A stretch of DNA of 64,000 bases from Pachyseris speciosa (taxonomy: Eukaryota; Cnidaria; Anthozoa; Scleractinia; Pachyseridae), in assembly GCA_016490735.1 (NCBI GenBank), contig JAEMWC010000371.1, forward strand, positions 530,001 to 594,000. The letters are read 5' to 3'. The notes beneath the pieces are model-generated. The model saw only the letters and a list, made by a program, of their open reading frames with translations. It did no database searches and was not told where the DNA came from. Made by a program: the position numbers and the translations under genes. Shown here piece after piece: positions 1 through 13,100 of this stretch (the stretch's first letter is position 1; the number at the start of each line of letters is the position of its first letter).

Positions 1-49
1 CATGTCATACCTAGCCTATTATAGGTTATGTTAGACATATTTGTTTTAA

Positions 50-292
50 TACCTCTTACTGAGTTCGAGGTCCATACTGTAAGTTACGGACCAAGTTTTT
101 CCCCGTTGATGTATGGCCCAAGCGTGAAGCACGAGGGCCATAAATTAATGGGAAAAAATGAGGATCCATAACTTACAGTATGGACCATGAAAATGAGGTT
201 AGTAAGATATGTATTATATCTCTGAGGTTAATCCGGCGTGTGGGAAAGAAAACTAGTTGAAGTGAAACGGGCTGTACTGTAGAATATGGCCC
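50..292. repeat. Foldback repeat, left half of an interrupted copy
   Basis: Positions 50-209 form a long imperfect inverted repeat: the left arm has gtccatactgtaagttacgg and the right arm has its complement near 170-185. A second copy lies at 18338-18660. The missing right part of this copy resumes at about 4537-4600 after the Ngaro insertion. Confidence 0.8.
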
Positions 293-639
293 ATTTAACC
301 AACTGCCTCACTTAAGTGGAAGGTGGGTGCCTGGGATACCCAGGGGATTCCACTGTGGCCAGCCAGCCCCTAGATAGAATACTGCCCCCATGGCTGGCAA
401 ATCCCCGCAACCCAGCCATGAGCCCCCATTCCAGGCACCCGTCACACTGATGAAACAGCAGAAGGAAGAAAAAATAAAGAAGGGATGGGAGGGGGGGGGG
501 GAAGATGCTAAATGAACTGCTCCACACAAATGCTCGACGAAGAACTCTCAGATCGTAGTGGTGTACAAAGCTACCACATACCATGTGAGCCTGCACTTAA
601 GGGATTGTCAGCTGGATTCCCGCTGAGCTCGCAGGCCGG

Positions 640-800
640 TTGACCGCAAAGCTTGAGGACCGCTTGACTGCTTAACTTGTGGACCGCTTGACCGCTTAAC
701 TTGTGGACCACTTAACCGCTAAGCTTGTGGACCGCTTGACCACTAAGCTTGTGAACCGCTTGACCGCTAAGCTTGTGGACCGCTTGACCACTAAGCTTGT
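640..800. repeat. 24-bp minisatellite in Ngaro A2
   Basis: Tandem 24-bp unit gaccgcttgaccgctaagc + ttgtg, itself two related 12-bp halves. Confidence 0.85.
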
Positions 801-1087
801 GGTGGTTAACTTACCGTAGTTAAATTACATTTAACCAAATTTAACCAACTGCCTCGCTTAAGTGGAAGGTGGGTGCCTGGGATACCCAGGGGCTTCCACT
901 GTGGCCAGCCAGCCCCTAGATAGAATACTGCCCCCATGGCTGGCAAATCCCAGCAACCCAGCCGTGAGCCCCCATTCTAAGCCGAAGGGACTCTCCGAGC
1001 TGATGCAAGCCAGATCGGCGAGGGGAAGAGGGGCTCAGGGCTGGGGGAAGCCCAGGCCCCAAACCACCAAAGTCCCAACGCACCCTG

Positions 1088-1978
1088 TCAAGTGAGAAGG
1101 TTTGCTACCCCCACGATAGTACTGACGAGAGTGTGAATGTAAAGCTGATAACTATCGCTGGACCATCTGCCAAGCGTCTTGAGGAGGTGATCAGTTAAGC
1201 CACGAGAGGCTGCTGAAGTAGCTGTGCCAATGCGGAAGCTATGGCCAGTGTAGCAACCTGGGACTCCAGCAGTGGAGAGGATAGATTGAATCCTGGATGT
1301 CAGCCATGGGCAATGTAGGGGGGTGCCATCAGAGAGAAGGAAGAGTGGACCAGGAGTTGAGCCACGGATGTGTAGATACTGGGTAAGGGCGCGTACAGGG
1401 CACAGATCACGTTTCCCAGCACCAATGTAGCTATAGCAACCTTTGCGAAAGGGGTCCATCTTAGAGCACTTAATATGAATCCTGAAGCTGCCTGGATTGA
1501 CTAGGGATTGAAGGGGAAGTTGGCAGTGAACTCACCAGCGCGTAAGAAACCAAAAAACCCGAGACAGCAGGCAGCCCAAAGTATTGTATGGTTGTAGTCA
1601 GAGAAGTTCAAGGACTGGAAGATAATGTGCATCAGCTTGATGGTGATGGGTTGGTGCTTGACGCCTATTTGAGCCTTGGTGGCATTTGATACCCCGCAAC
1701 ACACGCTGTAACCGAAGGCAACCAACCAGCGGAGAAGGCAGACCCTCCTCGATGTGAAGCGACCGGAGTGCTGAAAGGTAAACCTTAATGGACGAATGGT
1801 GGAGAGTATCAGCAAGATGACAGCAGAAACGGATGAGCACATCTTCACTCTCTGGAAAAGCTGATCCCGAAGGAGATAGGCTATTGTCCTGATCACAGAA
1901 GTCCAAGAAGCTCATTGGGCAGAAGCATAAACTTTCCTGGTAAAAGGGGCAAGACCCTGAGTCAAGTAGAAGTGGCAT
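1088..1978 (-). pseudogene. Ngaro copy 1 tyrosine recombinase (frameshifted)
   Basis: Two frames are needed. The upstream part (about 1598-1978) is the core-binding domain with HHSSIKVYLSALRSLHIEEG. The downstream part (1088-1459) is catalytic, with TGHSFRIGTATSA (H-x-x-R box) and TLGRWSSDSYQLYIHT (likely nucleophile Tyr). A piece with FFGFLRAGEFTANFPF lies between. In the family this enzyme integrates the circular DNA product. The catalytic residues look intact but the reading frame is not. Confidence 0.82.
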
Positions 1979-2118
1979 TTATCTGACAACAAAGTTCCAA
2001 GTCCGAGAGGAGCTGCTGTGGAATCTGGGTCGGAATGGAGTCTGCATGAGGGGCTAGCTGGCAAAAATGCTGAAACTGAAAACGAGACTGGGAGTCAGCG
2101 ATTGAGTTAGACTTCCCT

Positions 2119-2724
2119 CTAAACTGAGGAGGCAGTGAAAGAGAAGGAGTGATGAGCTGCCAACAGGGACAGATAGCGAACCAAGGACATGATGGTAGGG
2201 GCTCTTGAAGTGCCAGACCGCAGAATATCCACCACTGAGCGGTTATCTGATAGGAAGTTGACCTGTTTGGAGGCCCATAGGGGACCCCAGAGGTACGCTG
2301 CCACAATGATAAGGAAAAGTTCCTTGTACTCTACGGACTCAGAGACCTGTGTTGGGAGCCATGCACCTAAAAACCAGTGACCCTGGAAGACTGCTCCGTA
2401 ACCAAGAGCCCCAGAAGCATCCGAAGAAACCTTGAAGTCAGGGAGTGGAGCCCACTGGGGGTACAGAAGGAAGTTGCAACCATTCCAAGACTGGAAAAAC
2501 TCTCGCCACCAGGCTAGGTCAAGGAAGAACTCCTGATTGAGACGAATCAGGTGGTCATCTCGTCGAAAGGCGCACAGTAGGTTGATCATACGGCGCAAGA
2601 AGGAGTGACCTTGGGGTACGACTTTGCAGACATGCTGAAGGTGACCTATTAGGGACTCCAGTTCCTTGCATCTACACCAACGCTTCTGTGACCTGACCTC
2701 CAACAAGGCAGTTATCCTATCCAA
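2119..2724 (-). pseudogene. Ngaro copy 1 RNase H region
   Basis: Contains SSDASGALGYGAVF, YKELFLIIVAAYLWG and FLSDNRSVVDILRSG, the Asp/Glu/Asp pattern of DIRS-group RNase H. It is in a different frame from the reverse transcriptase upstream, so the original polyprotein is broken near 2725-2752. Confidence 0.82.
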
Positions 2725-2752
2725 TTTGTCCTGGGGAGGGCGCGCCTGCAGA

Positions 2753-3682
2753 TTAATCCTGCAGCAGGATGGTTAGGCACGTTGACGGCCCTTCTAGCTT
2801 GTCTGGATGGATGGGGATGCCAAGCTTGGTAAAACAGTCAATAGACCTGTCCAGATTTTGTTGACAGACAGAGGAACTAGGAGGGCCAAGAGTGTGGAAG
2901 TCATCAAGGTAATGCATTAGGAAGGTGACATCGTAGTTTTGCTTGGCCACCCACTCTACTAAATCGCCTATACATGTGAAGATATATGGAGCTGACCTGT
3001 CACTGAAAGGCAGGACTATATCGACATAAAAGGCACCCTGCCATTTCATACCCAGCAACTGGCGATCATTTGTATGGACTGGCACAATACAGTATGCATT
3101 TTGCACGTCGAATTTCGCCATGAGGGAACCCCACCCCAGCTGCATTATGCCTGCAATAATGTCGTCTACCTTCATGTACTGCAGAGAATAATCCTCGCCC
3201 AGAAAAAAAAAGAAAAAACTCCTTGCTGTCTGAATAATGAGTAACTTGTATTGGTTTAAATCTTTCCAGCGAGAGGGGAAGGTGTGGCAAAGAATCATGG
3301 GAAAGATTGTGAAGGCTTCAATCCAGGTGATGATGTCTGCTATTTCGATGACCCGTTTCTTGGACCCTGACACCACCAGTTTCCCCTCCAAAAACGCTTG
3401 GGGTTTGATTTCTTGGGCTCGAATATTGTCTGGAAGAAGGTCAGCCAGGTCAACAAAAAGCCCTGCTGTAATTTTAGAAACAAGCTTATATGGGACTGGA
3501 GCATAGCCAGGACCAACCACAAATGCTTTGTTGAGGCTTGGAAAAGTGGAGGACTCAAATCCGGTCGCACCACCACAAGACCCCCCAATCCCTACAGGCA
3601 AGTTGGCGGAGGACGTGGCAGGAAGAGTAGAGACAACCGGAGGACCGCCAAATGAGCTATAAGTTGAAATAAATGAAAGCAC
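2753..3682 (-). pseudogene. Ngaro copy 1 reverse transcriptase
   Basis: About 309 codons open, with EDYSLQYMKVDDII, KFDVQNAYCIVPVH, LPFSDRSAPYIF and the catalytic MHYLDDFHTLG. A homopolymer A run near 3205-3220 encodes a run of Phe that looks like slippage. Separated from RNase H by a frame change. Confidence 0.85.
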
Positions 3683-3723
3683 AACAAGCGTACCTGGGAG
3701 GTAGAGCAGGGAGTACTGGAGCT

Positions 3724-4215
3724 CTAGTATGCCGGAGACTGCATAGAATTAGAAGCCGAGGAGAGAGGACTAGATGTCATGGCCATGTTTGTGTTCCCGC
3801 CACTTGAATCCTGAAGGGAAGATAGCAACGGAGGTAGCGATTCCACGAGAGCTCTTGAAATAGCCTGAGCTAAAGAATTGTTGTCCGGCAGAGAAACAGG
3901 TTGACTTGGTGGTGAAGCTGGAGTGTTAACTGGAGGAGCTGGTGTAGAACTGCTACCAGAACGCGAAGACATGGTAACCAGAGAAGACACCATGGACAAG
4001 CTGTTGTTTGTGGTTCGCATCCAGAATGAATGTGACGACACGCACGCCTTGAAAAAATTGGAAGAAAAAGGATACAAGAAAAAACACGCTGTAGGACTGC
4101 GGCTCCCAAACACACTAAAAAAGGATGGGAAGACGCTAAATGAACCGCTCCACAGACCACTGCACAAACGCTCGACGAAGAACTCACAGATCGTAGCGGT
4201 GTACAAAGCTACCAC
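3724..4215 (-). pseudogene. Ngaro copy 1 gag-like Ser/Pro-rich region
   Basis: Upstream of the reverse transcriptase on the minus strand, with Ser- and Pro-rich low-complexity sequence (TPAPPVNTPASPPSQPVSLP) followed by SLAQAISRALVESLPPLLSS. Copy 2 has a comparable ALSRALSDCL motif at the same place. The position suggests gag; there is no diagnostic domain. Confidence 0.5.
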
Positions 4216-4269
4216 GTACCATGTGAGCCTGCACTTAAGGGATTGTCCGCTGGATTCCTGCTGAGCTCG

Positions 4270-4505
4270 CGGGCCGCTTGACCGCTAAGCTTGAGGACCG
4301 CTTGACCGCTTAACTTGTGGACTGCTAAACTTGAGAAGTGCTTAACCGCTAAGCTTGTGAACCGCTTGACCACTAAGCTTGTGAACCGCTTAACCGCTAA
4401 GCTTGTGGACCGCTTGAATGCTAAGCTTGTGTACCGCTAGACCACTAAGCTTATGAACCGCTTGACTGCTAAGCTTGTGGACCGCTTCACCACTAAGCTT
4501 GTGGT
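4270..4505. repeat. 24-bp minisatellite in Ngaro A1
   Basis: The same 24-bp array as in A2 but with more units, so the two terminal repeats differ in copy number. Confidence 0.85.
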
Positions 4506-4536
4506 GGTTAACTTAGTTAAATTACATTTAACCAAA

Positions 4537-4600
4537 TAAAATTGACCAATCACAGCGTGCTTACTAAGTGAAAGATATAGTAAAATAGTGTGATGCCTAC
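4537..4600. repeat. Foldback repeat, right end of the interrupted copy
   Basis: The stretch attgaccaatcacagcgtgc and following bases match 18595-18650, where they directly follow the sequence found at 292. This marks the Ngaro insertion point. It ends 40 bp before VWA8 exon 1. Confidence 0.8.
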
Positions 4601-4639
4601 ATGATTGTTAACATTGCCAATTTTACTGACTGTGTACAG

Positions 4640-4703
4640 GGAGATGCAGTTAGAGGATGGGAGATTTCTGATGGCTGCTGAGAGATATGATGCTCTTTTA
4701 AAG
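4640..4703 (+). CDS. VWA8: VWA8 exon 1 (of those visible)
   Basis: Follows tgtacag and ends before gtatgtg. Encodes EMQLEDGRFLMAAERYDALL plus K, a strongly conserved VWA8 segment in AAA module 1. The first base completes a codon from an upstream exon, so the gene enters the window from the left. Confidence 0.93.
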
Positions 4704-7700
4704 GTATGTGTCGTTAGAGTGCCTGTTTTTTTTATTTTACATACATACATACATACATACATAACTTTATTCAATTCAGATTATAGAGTAGCAAAGAAAA
4801 ATGCTAGTATCTCCGAATGTACTCTAAAATAACAAATTACACAGTAACTATGATATTAAATTACAATAACTTGGATAATATAATATTACGATATATAAAT
4901 AACAAAAGTATGTACAACAAGATGAGGCATAATAAACCTCTTTAACCTCTGGAATTCTGAGAAAACATATTCTTTTGGTAGCCATTAGGCCTTTGAGAAG
5001 CTGTCCACACAAGAAAAATAACTAGTTTCAACTCATAAGCAAAGGAGAGTCTTCCATTTTGTTTGCTCATATTCATTTTCAACCTCTGCCTATCCTCACT
5101 GCAGTTGCTGTCCCAATATTGACATCTCTAACTTATGAAAAGAGCTCATGGTTACTGTAGTGTGTACAAGCTGAAAACTGGGATCATCATCATCATCATC
5201 ATCATTCCTTTCGTGCCAAGTGGTGCATAGGGACTCTTAAGAGGTTTCTGTGACCATCAGAGTCTCTTGTGGACAGGTGTTCAGCCCACTGTCCAGCCTC
5301 CACCCAAGCCTGAGATGTGTGTGAGGTCAGACCATATCATCACTGGGAACTATGTTCCCTACTCTTTTCAATCAGTGTGTGGGTTCTTGTATGTCTCCTT
5401 CCTTTGTTACGTGTGCACATGAAGGAGACATGGCCAATGGCTTAATGTTACTGCCCAGTGACGTGATCATTTGAGCTGAAGCAGATGCTGAGCACACAGC
5501 TAGAATGATCTTCCCAATTCTTTTAAGACCCTGGTTTGTGCTGTGGTCTGGGGTTTAAACCTGCTACCTCCTACTCAGCAGTCCAGTACAACCAGCTGAA
5601 GAAGTTTAGTGGGAGGGGTCATAAAACATGAGCAGACGTAATTGCAACTTTAGATTCCTCAGCATGATTTCTTAGTGATTTGTCGATTAAATGATTGCTG
5701 TTTAAAGTTCCTGTTTCTTGTCTCCTTGGAGGTGGCATGATATTGTTATGTGAAATGCAATGTTGATTGCTCAGTTTCTTTCCAGGAACATTCAGAAGAA
5801 GAGTTGAAAGCTTGGAAGCTTGTGCGAGTGAGTGAAGACTTTAGAGTCATTGCTCTCGGTCTTCCTGTGCCTCGTTACCATGGAAACCCATTGGATCCAC
5901 CTTTAAGGTCAAGATTTCAAGCAAGAGATATCCATTTGTTACCTTTCAAGGTTAGTGTAGAAATATGTTGTGGTTAATGACAGGGTTTGCATTTCATCTA
6001 AAAAGCTGACAATAATATTGTAACAACATGACTCACATGCAGGCCTCATCATGAAAAGTTTTGCTTGTACCCTGCACCTCCAGCCATTAGCTTCAACTTA
6101 TCTAGCTGGTTTTATCAGGGTTTTATTTTATTTTCCAGGATCAGCTTGCTCTTCTTCAATCTGCCTGTCCCCAGTTACCACAAGAAAGGTAAGTAGACTA
6201 TAAAATGATTATACCATCACTATTAAACCCTATCCCCCTTTGATGTTACTTTCTACAGTTGTTGCAACCATGGCTGTCAACAAATTTGAAAGTAGAAGGC
6301 TTGTAATTAAAAGCAGACGGCCATGGAAGTAAGTGCCAAAGGCATGACACTTCCTAAGACTAAGGGTCTAGGGGGGTCTGGGTGCATGCCCCTCCAGAAA
6401 ATTGTAAAATTTTGAGTCTCGAAAATACCATTTCCAGCATTTTTAGGAGTATTTCCCTAACAGAAAGACACTAACATATGAGGGTAGAAAACTTGATTAT
6501 TTTAGTTTAAGATAAGAACGTTAGTTTGCTAAAAGTTGCCCACATATAATAAAAGTGATTCATATGATTGAAAAAGAGTACACATAAATAATGATTAAAT
6601 TCAACCACAGTAAAAAATGTTCTTATTAGCACAGATGCCACGTTGTTTCATTAGCTTAAGAGCAAGACTGGGAACTATTCAGTTAAAAGTTCCAGGCATT
6701 CCACACCATTCGCATGAATGATCAAGTGTGAGCAGATCCGGTTGTGTTTTCTCTTGTCTAATCCTATTGGATTTGATTTGAGATTTGAGAAGAGTTCCAG
6801 CCATCAGTTCCTCTCAAAACAGGGAGAAGAATATTTTAAAAGTGTGATCAGCAGTTTTGGCTGGCTACTGGTCCTAATTGACAGCCCTTTGCAACCACAT
6901 CTCCTAAGCTTATGTTATGCATGATGGTCTCATTTTTAAAATTTGTTCCAGGTTAGCACAGCTGGCTTCATTTGCACACACATTGCAATCAACAGAGCTG
7001 GCCTCTGTTGGGCTTCCAGATTTTCCAATTCACAATCTCGTAAATATTGTAAGAATTATGGTGAGTTCATTCCTAGTAGGTAATGTCTCAGCTGTAAGGC
7101 TGTACACCAGCCCTTTAATTTCAAATGTCTTGCAATCGCCAGAGCTCTGCCCAGTTAATTGATGGGCTGTCTGCCTTGAGCTTTACCACTATTATGAATT
7201 CTGTCTTTGATTGCAATCATTTCACTTTGCTTTACTGACTTGTTTTTGTTTTCATTTTTGTTTTCTCTTTCAGGACATAAATCCAAAGCATTCATTAGAA
7301 GAACTTGTTCACAGACTGTATCCCTATGACCTCATTCTTGGAGATGAAGGGCAAAAGGTTATACAGGATGCACTCAAGGTAAAGATAAAATAATGAGGGT
7401 GAGGGTAATGGTAATAGTGATGGTGACTGGTGATGTTGACTGACTAGGACAAGGGCTAGGGCGAGGTCGAGGGTTGGGGGTGATGATGACTGGTGAGGGT
7501 TGATGGTGACTAGTGACTGGTGATAACAATGGTGATAACAATAGCAAGGGCGAGTGCGAGGGTGATGTGACTGGTGATGGTGATGGTGATGGCAATGGTG
7601 AGGGTGAGGGTGATGGGGAGGATGACTGGTGATGGTTATGTTGGTGGTGGCACCTGGTGGTGATGGTGATGATGATGAGGTCTTCTTCTAATGGCAAACT

Positions 7701-10154
7701 GCTTTGCAGCATATTTTCCTTCTAACCATCTACAATTGATGTCAAGGAACCCCAAAGGAAATCTTAGAAGTACTGTGGACAAGCCTGTGAAGTTCAACGT
7801 ATGGGGTGGGGAATTATTGGTCCTGTTGTTACACAATGCAGAAACCAAAGCTGAACTACAGTGGTCCTAATGACCTATATGCATGACTCATTCAATTGTT
7901 TTGACCTAACACTTTTGTGCCACATGGACAGCTCAATTTCATTTTGGTTTGAATGTACTACCCATACAAATATCTTTTAAAGTGCTACTACAATTAGAAA
8001 ATCACTTGACTGTCTTTTTTCTTCAAATTTCAAAAGTGTGTTTGCTTAAAATCCAATTTGCGAAATTTCAAGCTTTAATTTCAAGCAAAAGACTGTTTAC
8101 TTTGAGTACAACTTTTTAAGTTAACGATCCACCATTACTCATGTTCAAGACTGACCGATTAGGCTTCGGAGAGCTGGATCCAGGATAAAATGACATCATT
8201 TACTCACTGGTTTAAAATAGCAGTGTGTGAATGCAGCTTATTAAGTATGCAAAACACAAGTTTGAGAGTCTGAAAGCTCAAAATTCCCATGCAGCATACT
8301 AAATCAGTGCGGGTTTACACACACTGCATTCTTACTCTTGTGAGCTTTCTACGTCATTTTGTCCTCGATCCAGTTCTCTCAAGATTTTGAAGTTAGTAAT
8401 GGCGGATCACTAAATAGAAATAGCTCAGTCAAAATAAAAAACTGACTTCTCCAAATTAAAGCTTGAAATTTCACAAGTTGGTTGTTAAGCAAACACACTT
8501 TCGAAATTTGAAGAAAAAGGACAAGTGATTTTCTGATCATAGTAGCACTTTAATGTGATGTAAGAAGGAAATGTGAAATAAAGTATTGTTGTTGTTGATT
8601 AAATCTGCTAGACAGTCTTCTTTTGTAGTACTGTAGTTGTGGTATGAACATGGCCTTGTAACGAATCAGGACACATGTGCAAGGCACATTAATAAACATG
8701 GCATGTTTGTTGTAAGCTTGCTAGACTTGTCTTGTCTTCATTCTTGCTGGCAGCAGTTGCTGTGTTCATTACAAGAGTAGTTGTGTTCAAATTGACCACA
8801 CAACTCACTTTATGCTCTGTAAAAGAATTGAGTAGTAAGAAGATGTGACATTTGTGACATTCATTTGTTCTGGATATCTATGTGTGAAAGTTGATTTACT
8901 TTGGACGAGCTGTGTCAGAACAAGTGACTTGTACTTCCCTTTCTTCTTACAGACTTTTAATCTTAATGACAGAGGAAAGAAATCTTTGTTGACATCAGTG
9001 GGCAAAATAAAAAGATATAGTTCAGAATCTTTGGCTCCAGTGGCATCTGTGGAAATTGGGACAAAGAGATGGAACACTGCTTTTGAAACACCAGCTGGCA
9101 ATGAAGCAACTCATGTAAAAAAGAACAAGACAGAGGAGTTGCAGGTACATTATAATTACAATGTTTTCCGAACTGTTGCCTCTCATCAATAATTATTAGT
9201 TTGATACTTTTTAGACACTTTTTTGAAATATTTCATATGATTGAAGCTATTTCTTCAGCCAATCAAAAATTTAGAGGGGACAAGGGCTACGGAGTGACAT
9301 GCAAAAAGTGGAAGGATAGGAGAGACTACAGGATGAGACCTTTGTTAGAGTGTAAAAACAGGCAGAATAAAAAAATCAAGTTGTGAAATTGCATACTATT
9401 TTGCACCTGAGGTGAAAGTCATTACAGAACAGATGGTAGCAGGATGGATAGGGAGGGGTAGAGGGTGCACATCCCCATGCCCTGGGCAGCACCAGACTTT
9501 GGCATCCATGTTAGAATACTATGGAGCACCAGAGGCTCTTGAACTTATCTAAACTGTTATGGGCAGCTTGCCAGTTCTGTTTAGTAAAATTATTAATAAC
9601 CTCTCTAAGTTGTGATGCCTAGTGGTGAATAATGTTTGGCAATGAAAACGCTATGACGTTCAGTGTTGGTGGTGCAAAGTGACATCCTTCTCTGTCAGGT
9701 CTGTTTAAGGAGACTTGCCAGTGATATCTCAAGGGTCATGCAATGATGAAGTTGTCCTTTTTTTTCCTGGTAGTTTGTGATGACAAAGTCCCATTCCAAG
9801 GTACTAGCAGACATGCTGGAGTCTCATGCAGTACATGATTTCTGTCTTTTGGGACCTAAGGTATATTGTATTCTTGCATCCAAGACCCCTTGACTTTTGG
9901 ATTTACACAAGGAACTGCCATTTTTTGTTCTCTTACAGCAAGTTTAGGAACCAAACCACCAACATTAATTTTCATTCTCCTCCTGAACCACATGTTTTGG
10001 TTTTAAATTGGGGGCAACCATGCATCAAGGGATATTACACTGTAATAGGACTGTCTCCAATTTTTGATGTAGGAGGGGACATGCAAAAAGTAGCCAGGGA
10101 ATCCAGCTGTTGTCATTTTCTCAATATGCTTGATAAGATCATCTTCTTTTTCAC

Positions 10155-10195
<41 letters not shown>

Positions 10196-13100
10196 CAACA
10201 ACAACAACAACAATAATAATAATAATAACTTTAGTTAAGTCTCCAATCTTTCTAGCCAAGCACAGATTGAAGCTCTACTATTTGAGGAGACTAAATCAAA
10301 TCAACTCTAAATCAAGTACTGGTATAATCAAAATTAATGAAATCAAATGTTGGTTTTTGGAAAGAGGGGAAATCTGGAGTACCCAGAGAAAAAAACCTCT
10401 CGGAACAGCATAGAGAATGAAGAGCACTCTCACCACTGCGCCAATCCTGGTCCCCGACAAAGCTGTAAACCGGGCAAAAATAGTACTGTTTTTGGAGGCA
10501 CAATATAAGACTTGCAATTCTATGACCTTCATGCACCTCTGAAGAACATACAGTGTACAGCCAGGTAGAGATAAGGTGAATTTTGCTCACTTAATTAAAT
10601 GTCTCTTTTCAGGGTTGTGGAAAAAGTGTGCTGGTCCAGCAGTTTGCTGATTTTCTTGGGTACAATATTGAGCCTGTTGTTCTTTATCAGGTAACTTGGT
10701 GACACTTGCGTGAGTTTTCATTATGTCCCTACCTTAAGGCAACTATATGGCTCATGATATTGCTGTAAAGACTTTGTGAAGCAAAAGCAACAGATTTATC
10801 TACTTCGTACAAAAATAGCATTCTCTCCCTCTCCTTTTTCTGAAGTGATGTTTAATTTAGACCAAAGGCAAACTATTTGCAGTTCAAACTTGGGAAAATA
10901 AAAATAGATATCACTCTTGAAGTCTAGAAGAGAAAGATGGTCATAAAAACTGTAACAGATTGTTTAATTTTTTTATTTATTTAGTAACTTACATCAATAA
11001 CAACACTGCTTACATGCTACTTTCTTACTGGTTGTACTTGTAACACTACTACTATGTTACAGACAATGATTACCTTTACGTACATATACTAAATTACACA
11101 CATACACTTGTTATATGTCTTACTTGTATTTTATGGAATGCTCATACAAACACACAACACTAATAACCTGCTAAGAAACTTGCGCGTAAGAAGGGAGGGG
11201 AGGGGCTTAGAGAGAATTAACGGATTGTTAGCAGTGCAATTCTAACAAGAAACAGGAGTTAGTTCTAGACAGTGACCCCAGTTTTTATTCATCTTTTACC
11301 GTCGATTGCGTCTCCCCGTGAATGCACGTGCCCAAAACATGTTTTCACTTGACGTCAACCGTCTGCGTTTCAGGTGTCAAACTTTAAAGTTTGCCTGCCC
11401 AAAATGTGAAGTTTCAGCTAGTGTTTTGCTACTTGTAGGGATATGTTTTTAGTCAACAAGAAAGGAAGAAATTATCAAAAAGGTGTTCTACTTTCAATAT
11501 ATATCATATATATCAGTGAAGGGATTTTCGCAGACTTTCCTCAGATTTCTTGACTGCGTTGACAGTGAATTGAGCCACGAGAACACCGAAGGAACTTCAC
11601 ATTTGGGCGGGAAAACTTTGAAAGTTTGACACCTGAAACACAGACGTTTGACATCAGGTGAAAACATGTTTTGGGCGCGTGCGTTCACAGGTAGATGCAA
11701 TCGACGGTATTACATTGGCAAGACTTTCATGTACTTATGTTGAAATAAAACAGGACATGACTGCTCGGGATCTGCTGCAACAGCGTATAACATTGGCCAA
11801 TGGAGACACAAGCTGGAGGTACTCCCCACTGGTGATGGCTGCACTGGAAGGAAGCATTGCGGAGTTGGATGGAATTCACAGAGTGAATCCTGGAACACTG
11901 GCTGTGCTTCAAAGGTATCTGAGAAGGGATAAAACAAATGAAGGGCTTCCTGGAAAAGGGGAGTATCTCACTTTTTTGGCCTTAAAATCCAAATCTCTCT
12001 AAATTCGCTCTACTTTGGCATACAGATTGGTTATAGTTTCAGAAATGAATTTCTGCACTTATTTTGTGATTTAAAGACCAAATTACCAGGAGTGTATGAT
12101 TTTTGCCTAAAACTGAACCAGCTCAAATCAACCATGCATCAGATCCTTGTGTTTCCATTTCTTGAGTTTTTGGCAAAAGTCATAAGTTAATCCTTCAGAT
12201 CCTAGCCTTCAAATCACAAAATATATGCAGAACATCATTTCTGACACCATAAGCCCATGGTCTTTTGTATGGCTAAAATGTATCAAGAAATGACAGAGTG
12301 GAAACAAGGCCAACAAGCTAAGATGGCTTGGGTCAAAATTTGCAAGAAATTTTTATTTTTTTGCTGTGTTTGTTTATGACTAAAATGGATCAGGGAATGA
12401 TATTTAGCAATGATTTAGAGTGGGTACAAATAATGCCAACGAGACCATTTTTGAGGTTTTCGATTTTTTGTGATTTTTCCAAAGGGGTAAGCCTATGGTT
12501 TTGGTTCAGTTGTTTTCTGTTTCCATTGATAATTTTGATGATGGAATGATAATTATAGTGATAATGATGATGATAATGGTGGTGGTAATAATGATGACGG
12601 CAACAGCAATGACAATGACTAACCACCAACTGATTATCTCAGTTGGTAGATTGAGCACTGGATTACTCAGGGCCTTTAAATAATTGAGGAGAAAGTGCTG
12701 CCTTGGTAATTACTTTGATCTGCAAAGGGTTAGACTTTCTAGTATTCTCGGATAAGGACGATAAATCATAAATCCTGTCTCACAACACAAGTTCCTAATA
12801 ATCTGTGGGACGTTAAAGAACCCACCCATCACACTGTTCGAAAAGAGTAGGGGACGTAGTTCCCGATGTGATGGTCTGTCTCTATCTTTCATCTGACATT
12901 CATGTGTGGGCTGGGTGGGTGGGTGAGATCAAATATGGACTGATAGTGGCTACTAGAGGCACCTTTCAGGCTGGTGTCTGATCTCACCCTAGAGAAGCAT
13001 TAATTTTGTAAACCACCATGAAACTATGTGATATTGTGCGGTATATAAATCCATTACCATTACCATCAATTAGTTGATCCCCATTTTCTTTTTCTTAAGG

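Larger units (their letters stand above)
293..4536 (-). mobile_element. Ngaro-like tyrosine-recombinase retrotransposon (decayed), copy 1
   Basis: Reading the minus strand: terminal A1, a Ser/Pro-rich gag-like region, reverse transcriptase, RNase H, tyrosine recombinase, then B1-A2-B2. The split direct repeats are visible: A1 about 4120-4535 matches A2 about 481-839, and B1 840-977 matches B2 294-431. RNase H is followed directly by the recombinase with no methyltransferase, which favours Ngaro over DIRS1 or PAT. Coding is broken by frameshifts. It sits inside a foldback repeat whose uninterrupted relative at 18338-18660 shows the empty site. Confidence 0.85.

Noticed and set aside
9826..10413. 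195-codon plus-strand frame
   Set aside because: Begins inside VWA8 exon 7 in a different frame and runs through an ATA/ACA microsatellite.
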